The notes below the pieces were generated by a model. It made no database searches and was not told where the DNA came from. It saw nothing but the letters and a program-made list of their open reading frames with translations. Positions 3,597 to 11,858 of a stretch of DNA of 13,472 nt are shown in pieces. A program made the translations under genes and the position numbers. Every line of letters starts with the position of its first letter. Within the stretch, counting starts at the first letter, position 1. Origin of the DNA: Bacillota bacterium (GTDB lineage Bacteria > Bacillota > Clostridia > Lachnospirales > Lachnospiraceae); contig JAEWPN010000193.1 of assembly GCA_023399455.1 (NCBI GenBank), positions 1 to 13,472 on the forward strand, given 5' to 3'.

Positions 3597-6284
3597 ATGT
3601 ATGAGAATAAGTCGATTCGGGAGACCGGGCAAATACTGAAAAGTGATACGGAAAGAGGATTAGACGGCGCGGAAGCCGCAAGCAGGCTTTCGCAGTACGG
3701 GAAGAACAAGCTAAAGGAGAAAAAAGAAAAGACGAAAATAGCACTGTTTTTGGAACAGCTGAACGATCCTCTCATTTTTATTCTGTTTGTTGCCACAGCG
3801 GTTTCCATGCTCTTAGGGGAGATGGGCGATGCGGCAATTATTATCACGGTCATTGTGGTGAACGCTTTTGTGGGTGTGGTTCAGGAGGGTAAGGCGAGAA
3901 AAGCGATTGAAGCCCTGAAGAAGCTGACGAGCCCCCATGCTATCGTGAAGCGAAACGGGAAACAGAAAGAAATTGTGGCGGAGGACTTGGTACCGGGAGA
4001 CATTGTTTGTCTGGAAGCAGGCAGGCAGGTGCCTGCGGATCTGAGACTGACGAAAACTATGAGCTTAAAAATCGAGGAGTCAGCTCTCACGGGGGAATCG
4101 GTACCGGTGGATAAGGATGCCGGATATTTGGCAGGAGGTAAGGCTAGCGTAAACGAGTGTAGAAATATGGCATTTATGTCAACCAATGTGACCTACGGAC
4201 GAGGTGAGGGAATAGTAGTGGAAACCGGTATGGGTACGCAAATAGGACACATTGCCGATATGATCAGCGAAGCAAAGGAGGAGATGACCCCTCTCCAGAA
4301 GCGTCTGGGGGACTTGGGAAAAGTACTCAGTGCGGTGGCGGTGTTTGTCTGCGGATTTTTGTTCCTCGTAGCGGTTTTGCAGAAGAGAGATGTGGGAGAT
4401 ATGCTGCTTACGGCGATTTCCCTGGCGGTAGCAGCTGTTCCCGAGGGGCTTCCGGCTATCGTGACCATAGTCCTCGCCCTCAGCGTATCAAGGATGGTAA
4501 AGGTAAATACAATTATCCGGCGTCTTCCCTCGGTGGAAACGTTGGGAGCAGTAAACGTGGTTTGCTCCGATAAAACAGGAACTCTTACCCAGAATAAAAT
4601 GACTGTGAAAAAATGTTATGTGGATTCCAGAATATTGCCCTCCGATGTTTTGAACGAAAATAGATACCGAGAGCTGTTTCTGGGCTGTGTGCTTTGCAAT
4701 GACGGAAATATTTCCGGCGGGGAAAGGATCGGTGACCCTACGGAGCTGGCCCTTCTCGATCTGGCCAAGCGATATGGAGTCACCAGGGAAAGCGCCGAAG
4801 CGTCCTATCCGAGAATCGATGAAAAGGCGTTCGATTCCAACAGAAAAATGATGACCACCCTCCATAAGGGTGTAGATGGAAAAGTGTCCTATACCAAAGG
4901 AAGTACCGAAGAAATGCTAAAACGCTGCAAGTATATGCAATCCCACGGTAAGAAGATACCCATGACCGATTCAGGTAAGAGAGACATTATGCAGGCAGTG
5001 GGGCAGATGGCGGCGGAGGCCTTACGCGTGCTGGCGATAGCTATGCGGGAGGGGGCACCGGATGCGGAGGAGAGAGAACTCACCTTTATTGGCCTGGTGG
5101 GGATGATGGACCCGGCAAGACCGGAGGCGGCAGAGGCAGTGGAAGCTTTCAAGGAGGCTGGGGTTGATACGGTGATGATTACGGGGGATCATATCGATAC
5201 CGCGTTCGCCATAGCGAGGGAGCTGGGAATTGCTTTCCGTCGGGAGGAATGTTTAAGCGGCAGCGAACTGGAGCTTCTTACGGAGGAGGAATTCGAAGAA
5301 AAAGCGGAGCATATTAAAGTTTATGCGCGGGTATCGCCTGAGCATAAGGTGAAAATAGTAGATGCGCTGAAGAAAAAGGGAAAAATAGTGGCAATGACGG
5401 GAGACGGCGTAAACGATGCCCCTTCCCTGAAATGTGCGGACATAGGAATTGCTATGGGAATGAACGGCACGGATGTGGCGAAAAATGCTTCGGATATGGT
5501 GCTGACCGACGATAATTTCGCGACGATCCGAAAGGCTATCGAAGAGGGAAGGGGAATCTATGAGAATATTCGTAAGGCGATCCTCTTTCTGCTTTCCTCC
5601 AACTTCGGAGAAATTATTACGATGCTTGCCGCGATTCTTGTAGGTCTTCCTTCTCCCCTGAAGGCCAGCCATATCCTTTGGATCAATCTGATTACGGACT
5701 CCCTTCCGGCGCTGGCACTGGGAGTGGATGAGAACGACGGAAAAGAACTTATGAAGCAAAGACCTCGAAAAAGCGAGGAAAATCTTTTTGCCAGGGGAGG
5801 GCTTGCCTGCACGCTTTGCTATGGAGTGGTCATAGCGACGATAAGTATTACGGCGTTTCTGCAGGTGCCATATGGGGAACTGCTCAGGCAGGGGCTGCCT
5901 GTCAGTCTGCACAGTATAGAATCGATGCTGAAACTGCCCGAGCTATTAAACAAAGCGCAGACCCATGCCTTTACCGTACTTGGGATGAGCCAGCTATTCC
6001 ACGCCATAGGTATGCGGGACGTGAATAAGTCGGTATTTCGCATGAATCATTTTTCCAACAGCTATATGATATTTGCGTGTGCGGTTGGCATTGGTTTACA
6101 GGTCCTCGTAACGGAAATTCCTTATTTTGTCGGGCTGTTTGGAACGACGAGGCTGTCTCTGGCGGAATGGGGCTGCCTGGCGGCATTGTCGTGTACACCC
6201 CTTTTGGTGCATGAGCTTCTGATCATAGGCGGAATTGCAGACAGGAGGCCATCCCCTGCGGCCGAACCCGCCCTGAGGGTTTGA
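3597..6284 (+). CDS. P-type Ca2+-transporting ATPase (P2 family)
   Basis: An integral membrane pump of 895 residues that drives Ca2+ out of the cytoplasm with ATP. The ATG at 3597 is chosen over 3591 because GGAGG (3585-3589) is then seven bases away rather than one. Visible in order: N-terminal cation-ATPase domain, TM1-2, actuator motif TGES (165-168), TM4 with PEGLPA (Glu283), phosphorylation motif DKTGTLT (Asp325), nucleotide domain, MITGDH, hinge TGDGVNDAP (601-609), and TM5-6 with Glu672 (NFGE) and Asn697/Thr700/Asp701 (WINLITD). These match the SERCA site II ligands. In TM8 the position of the SERCA site I glutamate reads SQLF (Gln799), as in PMCA-type pumps, so one Ca2+ per cycle is likely. 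Length and motifs are complete. Confidence 0.93.
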   Translation: MYENKSIRETGQILKSDTERGLDGAEAASRLSQYGKNKLKEKKEKTKIALFLEQLNDPLIFILFVATAVSMLLGEMGDAAIIITVIVVNAFVGVVQEGKARKAIEALKKLTSPHAIVKRNGKQKEIVAEDLVPGDIVCLEAGRQVPADLRLTKTMSLKIEESALTGESVPVDKDAGYLAGGKASVNECRNMAFMSTNVTYGRGEGIVVETGMGTQIGHIADMISEAKEEMTPLQKRLGDLGKVLSAVAVFVCGFLFLVAVLQKRDVGDMLLTAISLAVAAVPEGLPAIVTIVLALSVSRMVKVNTIIRRLPSVETLGAVNVVCSDKTGTLTQNKMTVKKCYVDSRILPSDVLNENRYRELFLGCVLCNDGNISGGERIGDPTELALLDLAKRYGVTRESAEASYPRIDEKAFDSNRKMMTTLHKGVDGKVSYTKGSTEEMLKRCKYMQSHGKKIPMTDSGKRDIMQAVGQMAAEALRVLAIAMREGAPDAEERELTFIGLVGMMDPARPEAAEAVEAFKEAGVDTVMITGDHIDTAFAIARELGIAFRREECLSGSELELLTEEEFEEKAEHIKVYARVSPEHKVKIVDALKKKGKIVAMTGDGVNDAPSLKCADIGIAMGMNGTDVAKNASDMVLTDDNFATIRKAIEEGRGIYENIRKAILFLLSSNFGEIITMLAAILVGLPSPLKASHILWINLITDSLPALALGVDENDGKELMKQRPRKSEENLFARGGLACTLCYGVVIATISITAFLQVPYGELLRQGLPVSLHSIESMLKLPELLNKAQTHAFTVLGMSQLFHAIGMRDVNKSVFRMNHFSNSYMIFACAVGIGLQVLVTEIPYFVGLFGTTRLSLAEWGCLAALSCTPLLVHELLIIGGIADRRPSPAAEPALRV

Positions 6285-6310
6285 TTTATAGCGTGCAGTT
6301 ATGCTATAAT
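6281..6310 (+). promoter_or_regulatory. Sigma-A promoter of the ABC exporter
   Basis: TTGATT (6281-6286) overlaps the stop codon of the pump gene. After 18 bases comes TATAAT (6305-6310) with an upstream TG, an extended -10. The ABC gene is therefore probably not dependent on pump transcription. Confidence 0.6.
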
Positions 6311-6336
6311 GGATTTCGAACGTCAGGAGAAAGAAT

Positions 6337-8097
6337 ATGAATAACAGACAATATAAGACAAACGAATTGCTAAAGAGATTTATTCCTTATTTTAAACCCT
6401 ACAAAAAAACGCTTTTTACGGATTTGTTTTGCGCAGCACTGACTACGGTATGCGAGTTGGTGCTGCCGCTCATCATGAGGTATATTACCAATGAGGGTTT
6501 GTACAATTTGGCCGCTCTGTCGGTGGGGACGATTGGCAGACTGGGACTTTTGTACCTGGTTCTTCGCATCCTGGACTGCATTGCCGCTTATTACATGGCT
6601 AACGCGGGTCATGTGATGGGGGCTAAAATAGAGACGGACATGCGAAGGGACGCCTATATTCATCTACAGAAGCTGTCCGATACCTACTATAATAATACGA
6701 AGGTTGGACAGATCATGGGAAGGATTACTAACGACCTGTTCGACGTGACGGAATTTGCCCATCATTGTCCGGAAGAATTCTTCATTGCGGCGATTAAGAT
6801 AGTTACCTCCTTTATCATACTGGCGGGAATCAACGTACCGCTGACGCTTATTATTTTTATTTTTGTCCCGCTCATGATTGCTGTGTGTATGCCCTTGAAT
6901 TTCAGGATGAGAGGTGCTTTCAGCAAGCAGAGGTACCAGATCGGAGAGCTGAACGCGAGAATTGAGGACAGTTTGCTTGGTCAGAGGGTAGTGAAGGCTT
7001 TTACCGGTGAGGATACCGAAAACGATAAGTTTGCCAAAGACAATGAGGATTTTCTCGATATTAAAAGGAAAATGTACCGCTATATGGCGACCTTTCAGAC
7101 ATCTACGAGAATGTTCGATGGAATCATGTACCTTGCGGTGGTGGTGGCCGGAGGCATCTTTCTGGTGAGGGGGCTGATCGTAGCGGGGGATCTGGTAGCG
7201 TACATGCTTTACGTGACGACGATGATAGCGACCATAAGGCGCATCATCGAATTCGCAGAGCAGTTTCAAAGGGGTATGACAGGCATCGAGCGATTTTTGC
7301 AGATTATGGATGCGGATATCGAGATTTTCGACGAACCGGATGCGAAGGAATTGATACAAACGGAGGGAAATATCGTTTTTGAAAATGTGAGCTTCGAATA
7401 TCCCGATGACCACAACATTGTCTTCGAGAATTTGAATCTTCAAATAGCAAACGGAGAGAAAGTAGCTATTGTAGGTCCCTCGGGGGGAGGAAAGACCACA
7501 CTTTGCAATCTGATTCCCCGTTTTTATGATGTGACAGGCGGCAGGATATCTATAGACGGAGAGGATGTTAAGAACTTTACGTTAAAAAGTCTGAGGAAAA
7601 ATATAGGGATTGTGCAGCAGGATGTATATCTTTTTTCGGGAACAATATTCGAGAACATTGTATATGGAAGACAGGGAGCCGAAAAAGAGGAAGTGACAGA
7701 GGCGGCGAAGAAGGCCGGTGCGCATGAGTTTATCATGGGGCTTAAGGACGGCTATGATACCTACGTAGGCGAGAGGGGAGTGAAGCTCTCGGGAGGACAG
7801 AAACAGAGAATCAGTATCGCCAGAGTATTTTTAAAAAATCCTCCGATCATCATTCTGGATGAGGCCACATCAGCGTTGGATAATGAAAGCGAATTTGCTG
7901 TTGCACAGTCACTTTCACGGCTTTCAGAGGGAAGAACCACCCTTACCATAGCTCATAGGCTTTCCAGTATACGTAATTCCGACAGGATACTTGTGCTGAC
8001 CGAAGCGGGAATCGTGGAAGAAGGAAACCACGATGCGTTGTTGGAAAATAAGGGGATTTATTATCAGTTCTACACGATGGCCAACGAATTGAAATAG
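6337..8097 (+). CDS. ABC exporter, fused membrane and ATPase domains (MsbA/LmrA type)
   Basis: A 586-residue half-transporter expected to work as a homodimer, or as a heterodimer with a partner encoded elsewhere. Residues 1 to about 320 form a type I exporter membrane domain with about six hydrophobic segments. The ATPase domain follows: Walker A GPSGGGKT (380-387), Q-loop in IGIVQQDVYLFSG, signature LSGGQ (484-488), Walker B IIILDEATS with Asp508 and catalytic Glu509, and H-loop His540 (AHRLSS). All catalytic residues are canonical. AGGAG precedes the ATG. No second half-transporter gene is adjacent, which favours a homodimer. The substrate (drug, lipid or peptide) cannot be told from the sequence. 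Confidence 0.94.
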   Translation: MNNRQYKTNELLKRFIPYFKPYKKTLFTDLFCAALTTVCELVLPLIMRYITNEGLYNLAALSVGTIGRLGLLYLVLRILDCIAAYYMANAGHVMGAKIETDMRRDAYIHLQKLSDTYYNNTKVGQIMGRITNDLFDVTEFAHHCPEEFFIAAIKIVTSFIILAGINVPLTLIIFIFVPLMIAVCMPLNFRMRGAFSKQRYQIGELNARIEDSLLGQRVVKAFTGEDTENDKFAKDNEDFLDIKRKMYRYMATFQTSTRMFDGIMYLAVVVAGGIFLVRGLIVAGDLVAYMLYVTTMIATIRRIIEFAEQFQRGMTGIERFLQIMDADIEIFDEPDAKELIQTEGNIVFENVSFEYPDDHNIVFENLNLQIANGEKVAIVGPSGGGKTTLCNLIPRFYDVTGGRISIDGEDVKNFTLKSLRKNIGIVQQDVYLFSGTIFENIVYGRQGAEKEEVTEAAKKAGAHEFIMGLKDGYDTYVGERGVKLSGGQKQRISIARVFLKNPPIIILDEATSALDNESEFAVAQSLSRLSEGRTTLTIAHRLSSIRNSDRILVLTEAGIVEEGNHDALLENKGIYYQFYTMANELK

Positions 8098-8133
8098 TAA
8101 AACATTACGTTTTAGTGATAATTGAAAGTGTAA

Positions 8134-8160
8134 AGCATCGCGTGATGCTCTTTAATTCTT
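8134..8160 (+). terminator. Weak terminator after the ABC exporter
   Basis: AGCATC (8134-8139), loop GCGT, GATGCT (8144-8149), then CTTTAATTCTT. The stem is short and the U-tract broken, so termination may be partial. It sits about 35 bases after the ABC stop codon and just before the next promoter. Confidence 0.4.
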
Positions 8161-8187
8161 GATATGGGCCGTCGATTTTTGTATAAT
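8159..8187 (+). promoter_or_regulatory. Sigma-A promoter of the SDR-like gene
   Basis: TTGATA (8159-8164), exactly 17 bases, then TATAAT (8182-8187). The predicted transcript starts near 8194, where AGTTC (8194-8198) and GAACT (8209-8213) could form a small 5' stem-loop. The leader to the ATG is about 64 bases. Confidence 0.7.
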
Positions 8188-8257
8188 AAAAACAGTTCGA
8201 GGCGCGCTGAACTAATACACTAAGAATAAAAATCCAATAAACAAGGAGACAAGAACC

Positions 8258-8611
8258 ATGCTTCCTAGAAGAACATGTGTGATTGTGGGCGGTGCTAAGG
8301 GTGAAGGGAGCCTTCTTGCGGAAAAATATGCAGGACAAGGATATATCATCGCTTTTATGGACATTGACAAAGAAGCAGGCCGTTCACTGAAAGAAAAAAT
8401 TGAACATGGGCATGGAGGAAATGTGTTTTTCTTCCATGGAGATGCAAACAGCGAGGAAGATTTAGAATTGTTTGCGGGTGCCGTTATCGGGCAGTATAAA
8501 AAGATAGACTGTCTGTACTATCGAAAGGATATTGCGGAAGGAGCGGACCAAATTGAAGAGTTGATGAGCCGTAATTTAAAAAAGGGAGGAACCATAGAGG
8601 CTTATCACTGA
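8258..8611 (+). CDS. Short Rossmann-fold protein resembling the N-terminal half of an SDR
   Basis: 117 residues with AAGGAG nine bases before the ATG. The N-terminus CVIVGGAKGEGSLLAEKYAGQ has the glycine-rich nucleotide-binding turn of short-chain dehydrogenases. AFMDIDKEAG fits the strand-2 acidic end that selects NAD(H), and GDANSEEDLELF fits the Asp-containing adenine-ring motif. The usual NNAG motif is replaced (IDCLYYRKD), and the protein stops before the Ser/Tyr-x-x-x-Lys catalytic part. SDRs normally have about 250 residues. The next gene begins only 71 bases later, so no remaining SDR half is present. It is either a decayed gene or a small nucleotide-binding protein; its good promoter and ribosome binding site favour expression. 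No catalytic function should be assumed. Confidence 0.65.
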   Translation: MLPRRTCVIVGGAKGEGSLLAEKYAGQGYIIAFMDIDKEAGRSLKEKIEHGHGGNVFFFHGDANSEEDLELFAGAVIGQYKKIDCLYYRKDIAEGADQIEELMSRNLKKGGTIEAYH

Positions 8612-8682
8612 GCAGTTATTAAGTCATAGATAAAAGGTATTAGGGGAATTGTGTCTGTAAGGCGGACAGAAAGGCGATTTAT

Positions 8683-10284
8683 ATGAAGCTAACATTTATC
8701 GGGGCCGCTCATGAGGTGACGGGAAGTTGTCATCTCGTGGAGGCAAACGGGAAGTATATCCTGATCGACTACGGAATGGAGCAGGGGATTCAGGTATATG
8801 AGAATGCGAAGTTACCGATGGAGGAAGCATTGATCGATTACGTACTGCTGACACATGCCCATGTCGACCACTCGGGAATGCTCCCCGGGTTGTACGCGAA
8901 AGGCTTTAGAGGACAAGTGCTGGCGACTGTGGCCACTACGGATTTATGCAGTATTATGCTGCGCGACTGCGCGCACATACAGATGCAAGAGACGGAGTGG
9001 AAGAACCGCAAAGCGAAGAGGCATTCGGGAGCGGAACCTCACGAGCCGATATATACGATGGCGGATGCAGACGGAATTATCAAACGGCTGGTACCTTGTA
9101 ACTATGACCAAATAATAGAATTATGTGAAGGTATCCATATTCGTTTTACGGATGTGGGTCACCTTTTAGGCTCGGCAAGCATCGAAATATGGATGACCGA
9201 AAATGGCAGTACGAAAAAGATTGTATTTTCCGGCGATTTGGGAAATAAGAATCAACCGCTGATCAAAGATCCGAAACAGACGGAGGAAGCGGATTATGTA
9301 GTAGTAGAATCCACCTACGGAGATAGGATACATTCCGAGACGAGGCCGGATTATGTGGCTGAGCTTGCACAGGTTCTGCAAAGGACATTCGATGCGGGCG
9401 GAAATGTAGTTATACCCTCCTTTGCGGTGGGAAGAACGCAGGAAATGCTTTATTTTCTGCGGCAGATAAAGGCGGAAAAGCGTTTAAAAGGATATCCGAA
9501 TTTCCCGGTCTACGTGGATAGCCCATTGGCCGTGGATGCTACGGAGATTTTCCAGAAGAACGTGAGCAGTTGTTTCGATAAAGAAGCGATGGATTTAGTC
9601 AATCAGGGAATCAACCCGATACGCTTTCCGGGCCTGCATCTGTCAATAACAAGCGACGAATCTAAGGCGATTAACTTCGACAGCACGCCGAAAGTCATTA
9701 TATCGGCATCCGGTATGTGTGAAGCCGGAAGAATAAGGCACCATTTGAAGCACAATCTCTGGCGCTCCGAGTGCACCATATTGTTCGTAGGTTATCAGGC
9801 GAATGGAACGCTTGGAAGGTCATTAGTGGAAGGCGCGGGTGAGGTGCGGCTTTTCGGAGAGACGATTGAGGTTCGCGCGAATATCAGCTTGCTAAAGGGT
9901 ATCAGCGGACATGCAGATAGAGATGGACTGATTGAGTGGATACAAGGCTTTAAGAAAAAGCCGGATAAGGTATTTGTTGTGCACGGAGAAAGCAGTGTTT
10001 GCGATGCTTTCGCAGAAAGTCTGGAAAGGGAGTATGGAATTTTTTCCTATGCCCCTTACAGCGGCACATGTTTTGACCTCCTTACTGGTAAATTAGCTTA
10101 TGAAGCTTCGCCGGTACTTTTAGTTAAGAAGAAGGCGCGCATTGTTTCTGACGTATTTACACGTCTTACGGCGGCAGGTACACGCCTGCTTGCCGTAATT
10201 AAAAAGAATGAGGGCGGCACGAATAAGGATCTGGCACGCTTTGCGGACCAGATTAATTCGCTGTGCGATAAATGGGATAAATAA
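8683..10284 (+). CDS. Beta-CASP metallo-beta-lactamase-fold nuclease (YSH1/CPSF-73-like)
   Basis: 533 residues. The Zn-binding motif HAHVDH is at 58-63 (His58, His60, Asp62, His63). His160 is in GHLLGSA, Asp185 in SGDLG, and His410 in SGHAD. The beta-CASP insert begins around VESTYGDR, and His434 lies in VVHGES. This is the complete motif set of the family that processes RNA (archaeal/bacterial CPSF-like proteins, RNase J relatives). It most likely acts on RNA in the cytoplasm as endo- or 5'-exonuclease; its precise substrate is unknown. About 70 residues after the fold are basic and Leu/Lys-rich. The ribosome binding site (AAGG, eight bases upstream) is modest. It probably shares a transcript with the SDR-like gene upstream and thyA downstream, since no terminator or strong promoter separates them. 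Confidence 0.92.
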   Translation: MKLTFIGAAHEVTGSCHLVEANGKYILIDYGMEQGIQVYENAKLPMEEALIDYVLLTHAHVDHSGMLPGLYAKGFRGQVLATVATTDLCSIMLRDCAHIQMQETEWKNRKAKRHSGAEPHEPIYTMADADGIIKRLVPCNYDQIIELCEGIHIRFTDVGHLLGSASIEIWMTENGSTKKIVFSGDLGNKNQPLIKDPKQTEEADYVVVESTYGDRIHSETRPDYVAELAQVLQRTFDAGGNVVIPSFAVGRTQEMLYFLRQIKAEKRLKGYPNFPVYVDSPLAVDATEIFQKNVSSCFDKEAMDLVNQGINPIRFPGLHLSITSDESKAINFDSTPKVIISASGMCEAGRIRHHLKHNLWRSECTILFVGYQANGTLGRSLVEGAGEVRLFGETIEVRANISLLKGISGHADRDGLIEWIQGFKKKPDKVFVVHGESSVCDAFAESLEREYGIFSYAPYSGTCFDLLTGKLAYEASPVLLVKKKARIVSDVFTRLTAAGTRLLAVIKKNEGGTNKDLARFADQINSLCDKWDK

Positions 10285-10354
10285 TTTACAGCAGTAATTG
10301 TGAAGGTACAAAACGGTCATAACGAAAGAAAAGATGAGGAGATAATTAGCGAAT

Positions 10355-11203
10355 ATGAGTCTGGCAGATAAAGTATTTATTGATATGTGTAAGGATATAT
10401 TGGAAAACGGAACGAGCACCGAGGGAGAAAAAGTCCGTCCCCGTTGGGAGGATGGAACTCCGGCATATACCGTGAAGAAATTCGGTGTGGTGAACCGCTA
10501 TGATTTATCAAAAGAATTTCCGATTCTGACCCTTCGTAAGACTGCGTTAAAGAGCGCTACGGATGAATTGCTCTGGATTTGGCAGAAAAAGTCGAACAAT
10601 GTGAAGGATCTGCATAGTCATATATGGGATGAGTGGGCGGATAAGGACGGATCAATAGGAAAGGCCTATGGCTATCAGATGAGTGTGAAACATCAATATA
10701 AGGAAGGGATGATGGATCAGATAGACAGGGTTATTTATGATTTGAAGAACAATCCCTTCAGCCGCAGGATTATGACCAATATCTATGTGCATCAGGATTT
10801 GCACGAGATGAATCTATATCCCTGCGCTTATAGCATGACCTTCAACGTGACGCAGAAGAAGGGGGCGGATAAGCTGACTTTGAATGCAGTTCTCAATCAG
10901 CGGTCTCAGGATGTGCTGGCGGCGAATAACTGGAATGTAGTGCAGTATGCGGTGTTAGTTCATATGCTGGCGCAGGTGTGCGATATGGCGGTGGGAGAAC
11001 TTGTTCATGTCATCGCAGATGCTCATATTTATGATAGGCACATACCGATTATCGAGGAGCTGATAAACAGGCAGCCTTATGATGCGCCCGTTTTTACGCT
11101 GAACCCCGATATTAAGGACTTTTATGGATTTACGAGAAACGATGTGAAATTGGAGAATTATGTGACAGGACCGCAGGTGGAAAATATACCGATAGCGATT
11201 TAG
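10355..11203 (+). CDS. thyA: Thymidylate synthase
   Basis: 282 residues. Converts dUMP to dTMP using 5,10-methylene-THF, which is oxidised to DHF. The catalytic Cys157 lies in LYPCAYSMTF. The phosphate-binding FSRRIMTN, LNQRSQDVLAANNWN and the C-terminal DAHIYDRHIPII region are all present. The PCAY form, rather than the enterobacterial PCH, is normal for many Firmicutes enzymes. The AGGAG ribosome binding site is about 13 bases before the ATG, longer than ideal, which may lower translation. Followed 70 bases later by folA, the classic partner that recycles the DHF made here. Confidence 0.95.
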   Translation: MSLADKVFIDMCKDILENGTSTEGEKVRPRWEDGTPAYTVKKFGVVNRYDLSKEFPILTLRKTALKSATDELLWIWQKKSNNVKDLHSHIWDEWADKDGSIGKAYGYQMSVKHQYKEGMMDQIDRVIYDLKNNPFSRRIMTNIYVHQDLHEMNLYPCAYSMTFNVTQKKGADKLTLNAVLNQRSQDVLAANNWNVVQYAVLVHMLAQVCDMAVGELVHVIADAHIYDRHIPIIEELINRQPYDAPVFTLNPDIKDFYGFTRNDVKLENYVTGPQVENIPIAI

Positions 11204-11213
11204 TACACTAAGA

Positions 11214-11243
11214 AATAGATAATAGATAAAGATGATAGATAAT
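11214..11243 (+). repeat. Low-complexity ATAGATAA-type repeat between thyA and folA
   Basis: About three imperfect copies of ATAGATAA lie in the 70-base thyA-folA spacer. The stretch is purine/AT-rich and probably unstructured, which would keep the folA start region open. No terminator or promoter is visible in the spacer, so the two genes are likely co-transcribed. Confidence 0.5.
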
Positions 11244-11273
11244 GAAAGATTGAATGGATACGGAGGATGAACT

Positions 11274-11762
11274 GTGAATTTGATAGTTGCGGTAGACAGT
11301 AATTGGGCAATAGGCAATCAAAAGGAATTATTGATCAGAATTCCCAACGACCACAAGCATTTTCGCGAGGAGACGACGGGCAAGGTGGTAGTGTTAGGCA
11401 GGAAGACGCTGGATACTTTTCCTCAGGGAATGCCGCTAAAGAACCGGATCAATATTATTATATCTTCCAATCCCGACTATACGGTGAAGGATGCCGTGGT
11501 AGTGCATGATTTGGAGGAGCTTTTGGAGGAGCTTAAAAAATATAGGAGTGAGGATATCTATATCATCGGCGGCGAAAGCGTTTACCGGCAGATGCTTCCT
11601 TACTGCGATGTAGCGCATGTGACCAAAATCGACCATAGTTATACGGCAGACGCTTATTTTCCTAATCTGGATGAGCTGCCGGAGTGGAAGATTACGGCGG
11701 ACAGTGACGAGCAGACATATTTCGATATTGCATATCAATTCGTTAAATACGAAAAAAGATAA
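11274..11762 (+). CDS. folA: Dihydrofolate reductase
   Basis: 162 residues, the typical length. Reduces DHF to THF with NADPH. It starts with GTG at 11274, preceded by a strong GGAGG (11262-11266) at seven bases. Motifs are VDSNWAIG at the N-terminus, the substrate-site acid Asp26 (IPNDHKHF), GRKTL, IIGGESVY and DAYFPNLDE. The enterobacterial Trp of the substrate loop is absent (LIRIPND), as in other clostridial-type enzymes. Pairs functionally with thyA just upstream. Confidence 0.94.
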   Translation: MNLIVAVDSNWAIGNQKELLIRIPNDHKHFREETTGKVVVLGRKTLDTFPQGMPLKNRINIIISSNPDYTVKDAVVVHDLEELLEELKKYRSEDIYIIGGESVYRQMLPYCDVAHVTKIDHSYTADAYFPNLDELPEWKITADSDEQTYFDIAYQFVKYEKR

Positions 11763-11778
11763 ATGCCGATATGAATTA

Positions 11779-11807
11779 TTGACTTTTACTTAAAAAAGTA
11801 TAATAAT
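11779..11807 (+). promoter_or_regulatory. Probable ilvE promoter
   Basis: TTGACT (11779-11784) is followed by overlapping -10 candidates: a perfect TATAAT (11799-11804) at a short 14-base spacing, or TAATAA (11801-11806) at 16 bases. The transcript would start near 11811, leaving about 48 bases of leader before ilvE. Confidence 0.5.
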
Positions 11808-11858
11808 GTATAGAAAATGAAAAAGAAACCGGCATTAACAGCTGAAGAGGAGAAGCAC

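Noticed and set aside
10167..10199. GC-rich hairpin near the end of the beta-CASP nuclease gene followed by AATTAAAAAG
   Set aside because: It lies inside the coding region about 90 bases before the stop codon and has no U-tract.
8216..11214. TACACTAAGAA occurs at 8216 and again at 11204
   Set aside because: An 11-base match without flanking similarity is compatible with chance in AT-rich spacers.
11817..11858. Upstream in-frame ATG of ilvE
   Set aside because: It has no ribosome binding site and almost coincides with the predicted transcript start; the ATG at 11859 has GAGGAG six bases upstream.
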